22,310 nt of DNA. Source: Vairimorpha apis BRL 01 (Eukaryota; Microsporidia; Nosematidae). The stretch is from positions 1 through 22,310 of the forward strand of contig KE647051.1 in the NCBI GenBank assembly GCA_000447185.1, read 5' to 3'. Below the pieces are notes generated by a model, which saw only the letters and a program-made list of their open reading frames with translations, ran no database searches and was not told where the DNA came from. Of this stretch, positions 1 to 8,650 are shown one piece after another (within the stretch, counting starts at the first letter, position 1; each line of letters begins with the position of its first letter). Both the position numbers and the translations under genes were made by a program.

Positions 1-2
1 TT

Positions 3-1532
3 GTTGTAAATAGTTCAGAAACAATTTATAAAGATTTTCAAAAGTTGACAGTCCAAGAAGTTCCTGGTACTGTTCCAGCAGGAACACTGCCTAGATCAAA
101 AGAAATTTTACTTTTTTATGATCTTATAGATTTAGCTAAACCAGGTGAAGAAATTGAAATTACAGGAATATATAAAAATAATTTTAATGTTGCTTTGAAT
201 GTAAAAAATGGATTTCCAGTATTCTTTACTGTTATAGAAGCGGTTTCAATTGATAAAAATGTTGGTAAAGTAGAAATTACAGCTGAGGATATTAAAGATA
301 TTAAAAGATTTGCAAAAAAACCTAATGCTAAAAATATTTTATTTAATTCAATAGCACCTGGAATTTGTGGGCATTTTAATGTTAAAAGAGCAATTGCTTT
401 AGCACTTTTTGGAGGTGTACCAAAAGAAAAAAATAATCATCGAACCAGAGGAGACATTAACGTTTTATTATTGGGCGATCCGGGAACAGCCAAATCTCAA
501 TTTTTAAGATACGTGGAAAAAATTAGTAATAGAGCAGTTTTAGCCACTGGTCAAGGAGCTTCTGCTGTAGGTCTTACTGCAACTGTAAAACGAGACCCTG
601 TTTTAAAAGAATGGACGCTTGAAGGAGGAGCTCTTGTTCTTGCAGATAAAGGAGTTTGTTTAATAGATGAATTTGACAAAATGAATGAACACGATCGGAC
701 ATCAATTCACGAAGCAATGGAACAGCAATCTATATCTATTTCTAAAGCAGGAATAGTGGCTACATTGCATGCACGATGTACTGTAATAGCAGCAGCAAAT
801 CCTACAAGAGGAATTTATAATTCATCTATGACATTTGCACAAAATGTAAATTTAAGTGATCCCATTTTGTCTCGTTTTGATATTTTATGTGTCATTAAAG
901 ACATTGTTGATTTAAAAGAGGATGAAATGATGGCCGATTACATTTTAAATTCACATGAAGGTAAAAAACAAGAAGGTATGGAAATTTTAGATCATAATTT
1001 TTTAAGAAAATACATATTATATGCTAAGACAAATATTCATCCTGTATTTTCAAATGTAAATGTAGAAAAAATTTCAAATATGTATTCGGATTTAAGAAAA
1101 GAAAGTATTTCTTCCGGATTGCCAATAACAGTAAGACATATTGAATCGATTATAAGAATTTCTGAAGCATTTGCTAAAATAGAATTGAGATCTTTTGTAA
1201 CATTTGAAGATATAGATGATGCTATTAGTGTTGTATTAGATTCTTTTATGGGAGCACAAAGGTATTCTGTTTCGAAAAATATGAAAAAGAAATTTTTGAA
1301 ATATTTTAAAAAAAGTAATGTAGATGTCGTTTTGTTTATCCTTAAAGAAATGTTTAACGAACGATTACGTGCATTTAACTCTCATTATGTTTATGGAGAG
1401 GAATTACAAAAGCAGTTAAAATCATATGGTTTAAGTATACCTAATAATTTTTATGAAAATAAAGATTTTGTTGATAGCAGATTTAGATATGAAAAAAAAG
1501 AAGATAAAATTTATAGAAACATTCTAAATTAA
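3..1532 (+). CDS. MCM2: DNA replication licensing factor MCM2, 5' truncated by window edge
   Basis: Subunit of the hexameric MCM2-7 replicative helicase, which is loaded at origins and unwinds DNA in the nucleus. The frame is open from base 3, and the residues before the leucine at base 45 (SSETIYKDFQK) already align with MCM2, so the gene begins outside the window and the TTG at 45 is not a start. About 509 residues are visible. They include the QEVPGTVPAG segment of the N-terminal OB region, Walker A GDPGTAKS (474-497), Walker B LIDEFDK (about 661-682), the sensor-1 region AAANPTRG, the arginine finger SRFD (870-881) and a C-terminal helical/winged-helix tail. The QEVPG...AGTLPR and GIYKNNF motifs are specific to MCM2 rather than other MCMs. 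No lesion is seen. The stop TAA is followed by AT-rich DNA. Confidence 0.95.
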   Translation, partial: VVNSSETIYKDFQKLTVQEVPGTVPAGTLPRSKEILLFYDLIDLAKPGEEIEITGIYKNNFNVALNVKNGFPVFFTVIEAVSIDKNVGKVEITAEDIKDIKRFAKKPNAKNILFNSIAPGICGHFNVKRAIALALFGGVPKEKNNHRTRGDINVLLLGDPGTAKSQFLRYVEKISNRAVLATGQGASAVGLTATVKRDPVLKEWTLEGGALVLADKGVCLIDEFDKMNEHDRTSIHEAMEQQSISISKAGIVATLHARCTVIAAANPTRGIYNSSMTFAQNVNLSDPILSRFDILCVIKDIVDLKEDEMMADYILNSHEGKKQEGMEILDHNFLRKYILYAKTNIHPVFSNVNVEKISNMYSDLRKESISSGLPITVRHIESIIRISEAFAKIELRSFVTFEDIDDAISVVLDSFMGAQRYSVSKNMKKKFLKYFKKSNVDVVLFILKEMFNERLRAFNSHYVYGEELQKQLKSYGLSIPNNFYENKDFVDSRFRYEKKEDKIYRNILN

Positions 1533-2466
1533 ATTAGTTTATTTTATATTTAATATTCGAAAATAATATGGGTTATAATTTTTTAAGTTAAAAATATCCT
1601 AATTTTTTTATTTGTTAAACTTTAATAATTTTATTTTTTTATTAAGTTTTTATATTATAAAATTAAAGATAATTTTTAATTTTAATATTAAAGTACTTAA
1701 AACAAAAATAATTAATATAAATGTAAAAAAATATCAATATATAAAATCAAACTTCCTTAAATATAGTTATATTGCAAAAAACATTAACCTTAAATATAAT
1801 AAATATTTTTTTGTTAAATATTCGATTTAAAATGGTCTTTAAATTAATAGAAGATATAATGTGCATTTTAGTGTTTAAATATAGATTAATTTTTTAACCA
1901 TATTTTTATAAAAAATACTTTTATTTTAAAATATTATAAAAAAATAGACAAAAATTTTTACAAGTCATTAAACTATAAAAATTATTATTCTAAAATATTG
2001 TAAGTATCAAATTTATAACACAAACAAAACTTAAAAAAATTTATGGATTAAAGATTTAAAAAATATAAAATGAAATAACTTTACTGAAATAAAAAAGTAA
2101 TTTGATTTATAATCCCATATATTAAATTTAACTTATAAGATCAAATAAAATTATATGTTTTTAATCAAAAAAAAGTTAAAGAAAATTTTATAATATAAAT
2201 ATAAAATAATAATCTAAACATATAAATAATTAAACATAAAAAAATGTGTAAGTCCACAAGTCGTTCGATACCGAATTAGTATATTAATTATAATATAATA
2301 AACAATGTATGTATAGGTTTAAAAACTTTTAAATATATTTATAATAATATATTCATTTTCGATTAATAATATAATAAAAAAAATTTAATTAATTTTATTT
2401 TAAAAAAATTATATTAAACATATAATATGTAAAAAGTAAAAATAAATTTATAAATGTTTTAATAAT
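1533..2466. other. AT-rich intergenic stretch, no gene seen
   Basis: This region is almost entirely A/T. The only open frame is a 72-codon run (1612-1830) that begins with TTG and is made of Ile, Asn, Lys, Leu and Tyr, as expected of random AT-rich sequence. One small GC-richer patch at about 2251-2275 contains GTTCGATAC, which fits a pol III B-box pattern, but no tRNA can be folded around it. It probably holds the 3' flanks of MCM2 and of the opposing ASNSD1-type pseudogene. Confidence 0.6.
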
Positions 2467-3868
2467 CTAAAAAATACATTTTTCTAATTTAAAAATTCCA
2501 CTGCCATATTGCATTGCTTTTTTTGGAATATTAGAAAGATTATTTAAATTATAATATCTTAATATTTTTCTCAATATAATTTTATTTTCAATTTCATTTT
2601 GCAAATCATCTCTTTTAAATTTAATGCAAAATTTATTATTTTTTATCTAAAAATGGAAGTCTTGATTCAAAATTATTGTTTGAAATAACCCTATCGTCTC
2701 TAGTAAGATTATGATACGATATAGTTATAATGTCAAAAAAGCATTTTTTTAGACGGTTTTTCAGATTTATATTTATTATAACCACAAAATAATTCATCTG
2801 CACCTGATCCTAAAAATCCAACTTTAGAATAACTTCTTGCAGTTTTTGCTGTAAAATACAAAACTGTCCTAATATTAAAATCCATATTGTTAGATTTAGG
2901 ATAGATCAAATCATATATCTTTTCTTTAGTATTTTGATTGATTCTATATTTAAATTATTTTCAATAAATATCCATTTTCGATTTTTAAACTTTAAAGATA
3001 ATTCTTTATATGCTAATTTTCCATTTATTCTATCTTGTGAATTATTAAAACCAGTATTGATTAAATAAATAGGACGACTTATATCACTTACAAAATGGAG
3101 ATACATAGCTAATATTATACTATCAATACCACCACTAAAAAAATTACTAACTCATCATTTGGAATTCTTTTAAATACACTTAATTTTAATAATTCATCTA
3201 ATTCTAAAATCGAATTTTATTTGATGTTCTAATAGGATAAAAATTATTTTTTAAAATCTCAATATCGATATTTTTGTTATTTATAGACAATAATTGTTTA
3301 ATATAATTATTTGTAAAGTGTCCTATACATGCAAATCTTTCAGTAAAATAATTGACTTTTTCAAAGGTTATTATATTTTTATCTATTTTATTATAAATAT
3401 ACAAAAAATTACTGTTAATTTCATAATCATATTTCACAGAAGAAATTCCAAATTGTTTTTTCAAAAATCCAAGACTTTTCTACCAACGTCATCTTTAAAA
3501 ATAAAATAAAATTTTTAAAATTATTACTAAACTTAATTCATTTTCGTATTTGTTAATTTTTCATAAATTATTTGTAAAAAAAATTTAATATTTTCAATAT
3601 TTTCCTTTTTTATTGTATCAATATTTTCATCGATAACACTTTTAATAAAAAACGTATCACTTTTTGATTCATTATATATTTCTCCATTATATAAAAAAAT
3701 ATATTTATCTGTACAAATTGGTTGTTTAATTTCATCTCTTATGTATAAAACCGAAGAACAAATAGTCAAATCATCGTATTTTATCAAACCATGATAGTCT
3801 CTACCTCTTTTTTAACTAAGTTGAATGATTTCTTCATCAAAATGTTCTGATACATAAATTCCACACAT
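2467..3868 (-). pseudogene. ASNSD1: Decayed asparagine-synthetase-domain protein (ASNSD1-type)
   Basis: On the minus strand, motifs of an asparagine synthetase-like protein appear in the right order but in shifting frames. ATG at 3868 begins MCGIYVSEHF, with the N-terminal Cys2 typical of glutamine amidotransferases. An in-frame TAA lies at 3812-3814. Then come KRGRD, SSVLYIRD and FLYNGEIYN (same frame), DDVGRK then SLGF (frame change near 3478), FYPIRTSNKIRF, the PP-loop SGGIDS (3119-3136), GSGADELFCGY (about 2780-2812), LTRDDRV and RLPFLDK, and a C-terminal IPKKAMQYGSG ending at TAG 2467-2469. I count at least seven frame changes plus one stop. Most changes need one extra base in an A or T run; the one near 2735 needs one fewer. 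The DDRV...RLPFLD and KKAMQYGS segments resemble ASNSD1 more than ordinary asparagine synthetase. It is best read as a recently dead gene. Confidence 0.85.
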
Positions 3869-3892
3869 AAACTGGGTCAAATTTTAAAACCC
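3869..3892. promoter_or_regulatory. 24-bp divergent start-to-start spacer with a CCC signal in each direction
   Basis: This is the whole spacer between the ATG of the ASNSD1-type pseudogene (minus, 3868) and the ATG of the ELP4 pseudogene (plus, 3893). GGG at 3874-3876 reads as CCC five bases upstream of the minus-strand ATG. CCC at 3890-3892 abuts the plus-strand ATG. Microsporidia are known to carry CCC- or GGG-like signals just upstream of coding starts. Here one tiny spacer would have had to drive both genes. The signals survive although both genes are broken. Confidence 0.6.
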
Positions 3893-4708
3893 ATGAGTTC
3901 ATTTGTTAGATCAAATGCTTTTAATAAGAAACTATTGGAATACCATTACTAGATAAAATAATAACACATTTAGAAGAGGGAATGTTAATTTTGATTAAAG
4001 AAGATGAATATTCATATATGCATCAATTTTTGATAAACACGTGGATATCAGAAGGTGTATATAACAACGAAAACAAAATTTTAATTGTTAATAAAGACAA
4101 TAAAATGGAAAATAAAAATTCGAAGTATATAAACATATGAGTAACATTGATAAAGAAAAAAAACGAGTAAAATGTATATTGCATGGAGATACGCTAACAT
4201 TCAATTGAATAATGAAAATAGCAAATTTTCATTAATTAATAAATTGACATATTCAAATAATGTGTTAGTTGGAAACGAAACAACAATGCATTCTATAAAG
4301 GAATATTTAAATAGTGACACTAATTGTCGTGTAGCTATATATTCATTATTTTCTCCATCTTATGATACATCAAATATTGAAAAAGATTTATTTAATCTAA
4401 AAAAAATCATTAGACAACAAAAACACATATGTTTTATTTCAATACCTACTTTTTTTATGTAAAATATTATATTTAATCAATATTTTGATATTGTTGTGTC
4501 ACTTGATTCAAATATTTACAATAATTATTTATCAAATTATAAAGCAGTTATTTATTTGGAAAAACTTTCAATTTATAAAAATCTTTATGAAAATGCAAAT
4601 GATACATTTAAATTTGGAATAAAGTTCATAAAAGACAAATTAGTACTAGAAAAAATTGACATACCTCCTGAAGATATAGAATTAACAAAAGACTGCAAAG
4701 AATTTTAA
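3893..4708 (+). pseudogene. ELP4: Decayed Elongator complex subunit ELP4 (PAXNEB family)
   Basis: ELP4 is a RecA-like subunit of the Elp456 ring of Elongator, which supports wobble-uridine modification of tRNAs. Motifs are in the correct order but interrupted. ATG at 3893 begins MSSFVRSNAFNKK. One frame change leads to GIPLLDKI and EEGMLILIKEDEYSY (3937 onward), ending at TGA 4138-4140. A short piece, SNIDKEKKRVK (4140-4170), lies in the third frame. MYIAWRYANIQ (from 4172) matches the conserved K-IAWRY motif. An in-frame TAA at 4460-4462 splits FISIPTFFM from FDIVVSLDSNI. The end, FGIKFIKDKLVLEKIDIPPE, matches the ELP4 C-terminus well. All three frame changes fit single-base deletions. The 5' end abuts the divergent ASNSD1-type pseudogene. 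Family assignment is confident; whether any product is made is doubtful. Confidence 0.85.
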
Positions 4709-5558
4709 ATATACTATAATTTTTATAAATTTTTGATAAGAATTTAAATAATGTTAAAAACATTAATTTATATTAGATAAATAAATAAAACGCTAAAATT
4801 TTTACTAATAAATTTAAAACTTTATAAGTATAATTAAAAATCATTTATTTCTTTTTTAAGATGTGATTAAAAATTTGAAAATTTGTTTAAACATTTTATT
4901 GTTAAATAAAATAAATTTTATGATTTATATTAACTTATATTGTATTTTAAAAAAATAAATAATAAAAATAAAAGTATAAAATAACAAAAACAAGCAATAT
5001 AATTTTATGAAAACATGATATAATTATTTTCTAATTATTTTTATGATTTAAGTCACAAAATTTACATTAAATTATAAATTTTTTTAAAATTAAATAATAA
5101 TAAAATATTTTTATATATATATAAAATAAGTATAGACTTTTTTTTTAAATAACTTAAAATCTTTTATTTTTTATTTCACAACTTTTTATTTATCAAACAT
5201 ATAAAGTACTAAAATTTTAATATAATAAAATTATTAAGACAAATATATCCAATAAAATTAGTTTTATTGTTAAAACTGAAACAAAATATTTTTTATATAA
5301 AAATTTAAAAATAGTTTGTAAATATATTACAAATTCATATATAAAAAATTCAAACATAAATATTTAAATATTTATAAAATTAATAAAATTCATCAAAATA
5401 TATATTTTAATTTTTTATAGTTAACTTTTTGTTTACAATATATATGGTGGCACAAAAATAATTTTTAAGTTTTTAAATTTTTAATACGTTTTTAAAATAC
5501 AAAAGAAATTTAATCATAGTGTTTTATTATTTATAATTTTTTATTTTATTATATTTCA
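4709..5558. other. AT-rich intergenic stretch, no gene seen
   Basis: About 850 bases of nearly pure A/T separate the ELP4 pseudogene from NOP58. I see no protein-like frame on either strand, no tRNA and no clear repeat beyond AT-rich simple sequence. Confidence 0.6.
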
Positions 5559-5561
5559 CCC
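5559..5561 (+). promoter_or_regulatory. CCC start-site signal of NOP58
   Basis: CCC lies 13 bases upstream of the NOP58 ATG at 5575 in an otherwise A/T-only flank. It fits the known microsporidian pre-start CCC signal and supports this start. Confidence 0.55.
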
Positions 5562-5574
5562 ATTTTATCCATAA

Positions 5575-6792
5575 ATGATTTATTTACAAGAAACAGCAAG
5601 CGATTTTACATTATTTAAAAGACAAAAAGACGATATTTTAATTGTAGATTCATATAAATTTACTACAAATGATGAATCATTTGAGACTTATAAAAAATTA
5701 GATTGTAATGAACTTCCAGAAAATCTAGAAAATTTTATTAATAAAATTTTTAGCAATAAAACAGAAATTTTAGCAGTTAGAGATAAAAAATTAACAGATT
5801 TAATTTTAACAAAATGTAAAATAAATGCAAAATTTATTCAAGATGATACATTCAAGTTGATAAGAAATAATATTGAGAAATTTTATGATAAAATGGATTT
5901 ATTAAAAACTTTAAATTTATCACACAAAATGTCATTGTATAAATTAAAATTTTGTACAGAAAAACTTGATTTTATGATAATTCAATCAATAAATTTATTA
6001 TTAGATATTGACAAAGATATAAATTTACATTGTATGAGAATTAGGGAGTGGTATGGTGTCCATTTTCCAGAACTTAGTATAATTGTCGATAATAATGAAA
6101 TGTATGTAAAAATAGTATCAGTTTTACAGAATAAAAATAAAATAAATATAAAAAACTTACAAGAACATGCAGATGTCGACTGGCAAGAAATAGTTGATCT
6201 TGCAAAAAATTCAATGGGTGCTGATATTTCAGAAAATGATATGTCCAATATTGTTAATGATTGTAAAAGTATAATTAAAAACTTTGAGTATAGAAATAAT
6301 TTATCAAGTTATATTAAAGAAAAAATGCAAATTGTTGCTCCAAATTTGACTAATTTTATTGGAGATATAATAGGTGCTAGACTTATATCCAAAGCTGGTT
6401 CTTTAAGTAACTTAGCTAAGCTTCCTGGATCAACTGTTCAACTTATAGGTGCTGAAAAGAGTCTTTTTCAAGCACTTAGGAGACAATCGAATACACCAAA
6501 ATATGGTATAATTTTTGAATCTAGTTTATTAGGTCAAACTCCTTTAGAATATAAAGGAAAAGTGGCTCGATCATTAGCTTCAAAAATTTCTTTATGTGCT
6601 AGACTTGACGCTTACAATAAAAATCAAAATGGAGAGTTTGGAAATGATGCAAAGAAAAAAATTTTGAATAGAATTAAAAATCTTGAAAACTCAATAAAAA
6701 TTAAAAAGAAGGTGATTACTAAGTCTAAATTTTTTATTAAACCTGATTTGAAATACGATGAAAGAAAAGATATAAAAAGAATAAAAAAATAA
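5575..6792 (+). CDS. NOP58: Nucleolar box C/D snoRNP protein Nop58
   Basis: Core protein of box C/D snoRNPs, which guide 2'-O-methylation of rRNA in the nucleolus together with Nop56, fibrillarin and Snu13. The 405-residue protein has the family layout: an N-terminal domain (about 1-110), a coiled-coil/NOSIC region with LSHKMSLYKLKF (115-126) and REWYGVHFPEL (157-167), MGADIS (214-219), and the Nop RNP-binding domain with GSLSNLAKLPGSTVQLIGAE (275-294) and TPKYGIIF (307-314). MGADIS and the GSLSNLAK...TVQ(L/I) wording favour Nop58 over Nop56. The C-terminal tail is short and lysine-rich, lacking the long KKE/D repeat of the yeast protein, as expected of a reduced microsporidian version. It is intact, with CCC 13 bases before the ATG. 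Its stop lies only 9 bases from the stop of the convergent transketolase. Confidence 0.95.
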   Translation: MIYLQETASDFTLFKRQKDDILIVDSYKFTTNDESFETYKKLDCNELPENLENFINKIFSNKTEILAVRDKKLTDLILTKCKINAKFIQDDTFKLIRNNIEKFYDKMDLLKTLNLSHKMSLYKLKFCTEKLDFMIIQSINLLLDIDKDINLHCMRIREWYGVHFPELSIIVDNNEMYVKIVSVLQNKNKINIKNLQEHADVDWQEIVDLAKNSMGADISENDMSNIVNDCKSIIKNFEYRNNLSSYIKEKMQIVAPNLTNFIGDIIGARLISKAGSLSNLAKLPGSTVQLIGAEKSLFQALRRQSNTPKYGIIFESSLLGQTPLEYKGKVARSLASKISLCARLDAYNKNQNGEFGNDAKKKILNRIKNLENSIKIKKKVITKSKFFIKPDLKYDERKDIKRIKK

Positions 6793-6801
6793 TAGAAAAA
6801 C

Positions 6802-7704
6802 TTAATAAAATTTTATTTTTTCTAAAAATATTTTGATTTTTTCAATTATTTTATCAGAAGAAAAACCTGCAGCTTTGTAAACTTCATTACTTTTACCACT
6901 CCAACCAAATCTATCGATTCCAATCTGTAAATCAGAATATTTATGCCAACCAAATGTGGTTGATGCTTCAATACTAATTTTACAAACATTTGGTTTTAAT
7001 ATTAACTTTTTGTATTCATCATTTTGTTTTTCAAAAAGTTCCCAAGAAAAGAATGAAACCAAAGATATTCTTTTTTCTTTCCACACTTCAATTATTTTAT
7101 AACATAATTCAATTTCTGATCCTGTTCCTAATAAGATAAAATCTGGATTTTCGTGTTCTTGTAAATAATATGCACCTTTTAGACAATTCTTTTCAGATGT
7201 GTCTTTTATAGGTGAAACTTTTTGTCTTGTTAAAATTATTGCTTTTGGACCAGTTAATAAAAAACAAGCTTTTAATGCAGCTCTGCATTCTCTCATATCA
7301 CATGGACGCATAACATAAAGGTTTGGTGTGCTTCTTAATGTTAATAAAACTTCTATTGGTTGATGAGTTGGACCATCTTCTCCCAAAGCTATTGAATCAT
7401 GCGTTAATACATATACATTATTTAATTTACCAAATGCACCTAATCTTACAGAGGGAAATCCATATGAAACAAAATTTAAAAAAGTACTAAAAATAGGAAT
7501 GAAATATCCATGTGCCGATATACCATTGGCAATACCAAACATTGAATGTTCTCTTATACCAAAATTAATATAATTTCCAATTCTATTTGATGATGAAAAA
7601 TTGACGTAATCATCAAATCTATTAAGACAAGATGTTGCGAGATCTGCAGACCCACATATAATTTGATCTTTTGTTTTTAAATCATTTAATACCATTGAAA
7701 ACAT
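6802..7704 (-). CDS. TKT: Transketolase, C-terminal half (separated by a frameshift)
   Basis: Pyrimidine-binding and C-terminal domains of transketolase, the thiamine-diphosphate enzyme of the non-oxidative pentose phosphate pathway (two-carbon ketol transfer, cytosol). Visible motifs are CGSADLATS, INFGIREHSMFGIANG with the conserved glutamate that activates the cofactor, THDSIALGEDGPTHQP, YVMRPCDMRE, and a C-terminal SIEASTTFGWHKY. The ATG at 7704 is an internal methionine. The same frame is open and protein-like back to about 7797 (YYTDTISEETLATRK precedes it), so this is not an independent gene start. It follows the N-terminal half with a one-base frame difference at the T8 run 7791-7798. 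Full function needs both halves in one chain or as two associating chains. Confidence 0.9.
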   Translation of the reverse strand: MFSMVLNDLKTKDQIICGSADLATSCLNRFDDYVNFSSSNRIGNYINFGIREHSMFGIANGISAHGYFIPIFSTFLNFVSYGFPSVRLGAFGKLNNVYVLTHDSIALGEDGPTHQPIEVLLTLRSTPNLYVMRPCDMRECRAALKACFLLTGPKAIILTRQKVSPIKDTSEKNCLKGAYYLQEHENPDFILLGTGSEIELCYKIIEVWKEKRISLVSFFSWELFEKQNDEYKKLILKPNVCKISIEASTTFGWHKYSDLQIGIDRFGWSGKSNEVYKAAGFSSDKIIEKIKIFLEKIKFY

Positions 7705-7762
7705 TTTTCTTGTAGCTAATGTTTCTTCCGAAATAGTATCTGTGTAATATAAATTTAAAGTA

Positions 7763-8650
7763 TCAACATTTGCTTTTTTGATTAAATATATTTTTTTTCA
7801 ATGTTAATTTTTTATTTCGAATTTCTTGCCATTCTTCTTTTAATTCATTTGATATATAAAATGGTATTTGTGGTATCCCGTATTTTTCTTTAAGTAATTT
7901 AACACCTTCTTCTCCTAATGGACTTCCATGTGCTTTATTTTTATTTTGTACAATTGAATCTCTTCCAATCAATGTATGCAAAATTATAACTTTAGTCGTA
8001 GTAGATTTATAATCAAGTGCCTTTTTAATATCATTTATATCTTCTCCATCAGCTTCAATAACAAAAAATCCAAGACTCTTGAATCTTAGAACAACATTTT
8101 CATTCATAGATAAATCAGTTGATCCATCAATTGTTGTATGATTAAAATCATATATAAATGTTAAATTATCCAATTTTAAATTAGCTGCAATCGAAAAAGA
8201 CTCTTGTGAAATTCCTTCCATATAACAACCATCTCCAAAAATACAATAAATGTGATTTGATAATCCTAGTTTTTTTGAAGAAATTGAAAAACCAACTGAA
8301 TTAGAAACACCTTGTCCTAATGGTCCTGTTGATACTTCAATACCTTTAGATTTACCTTCTGGATGACCAGGTGTAAAACTTTCCAATTGTCGAAATTTCT
8401 TTAAATCCTCCATATCTAAATAACCTAATAAATAATTCATAACATATTGAATTGCACAAGCATGTCCATTTGATAATATAAATATATCTCTTCCTTCACA
8501 ATTTACATTATTTGGATCTATATTAAGATAATCTTTATACAAAATATATATAAAAGGAGCTAAACCTAGTGGAGCACCAGGATGACCACTTTTTGCATAT
8601 TCTACCATATCTACTGATAAAGTTCTTATATTATTGATATTTTTGTACAT
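7763..8650 (-). CDS. TKT: Transketolase, N-terminal half (frame breaks at a homopolymer)
   Basis: Cofactor-binding N-terminal domain of transketolase. Motifs in order: SGHPGAPLG near the start, LSNGHACAIQYV, TGPLGQGVSNSVG, the thiamine-diphosphate motif GDGCYMEG...DFN, and HGSPLGEEGV. I place the start at the ATG at 8650 (MYKNINNIRTLS), where the family homology begins; the TTG at 8683 is an unlikely start. The frame ends at TGA 7763-7765 in a non-homologous tail after KKLTLKK. An A8 run (plus-strand T8, 7791-7798) lies exactly where frames must change: one base fewer joins this frame to the C-terminal half. Together the two pieces give about 615 residues, close to normal transketolase length. 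No CCC signal is seen upstream, unlike most neighbours. Confidence 0.9.
   Translation of the reverse strand: MYKNINNIRTLSVDMVEYAKSGHPGAPLGLAPFIYILYKDYLNIDPNNVNCEGRDIFILSNGHACAIQYVMNYLLGYLDMEDLKKFRQLESFTPGHPEGKSKGIEVSTGPLGQGVSNSVGFSISSKKLGLSNHIYCIFGDGCYMEGISQESFSIAANLKLDNLTFIYDFNHTTIDGSTDLSMNENVVLRFKSLGFFVIEADGEDINDIKKALDYKSTTTKVIILHTLIGRDSIVQNKNKAHGSPLGEEGVKLLKEKYGIPQIPFYISNELKEEWQEIRNKKLTLKKNIFNQKSKC
7791..7798 (-). other. Homopolymer frameshift site inside transketolase
   Basis: A run of eight T on the plus strand (A8 in the mRNA sense). Upstream codons are in one transketolase frame and downstream codons in the next. A seven-base run would join them without a stop. It could be a true mutation, a base-calling error, or a slippage site. 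Confidence 0.7.

Noticed and set aside
1612..1830. 72-codon plus-strand open frame after MCM2
   Set aside because: It begins with TTG, consists almost only of Ile, Asn, Lys, Leu, Phe and Tyr, and has no start signal or motif; chance in AT-rich DNA.
2251..2275. GC-richer patch with GTTCGATAC, a B-box-like sequence
   Set aside because: No T-stem pairs around it, no A box at the right distance and no T-run terminator; neither strand folds as a tRNA.
3294..3509. 71-codon plus-strand frame inside the ASNSD1-type pseudogene
   Set aside because: It is antisense to recognisable minus-strand motifs and has no protein-like features of its own.
3493..3535. Short stop-rich insert in the ASNSD1-type pseudogene, considered as a small intron
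   Set aside because: No clear microsporidian donor and branch motif; degeneration explains it equally well.
5982..6248. 88-codon minus-strand frame inside NOP58
   Set aside because: Antisense shadow of the conserved NOP58 coding region.
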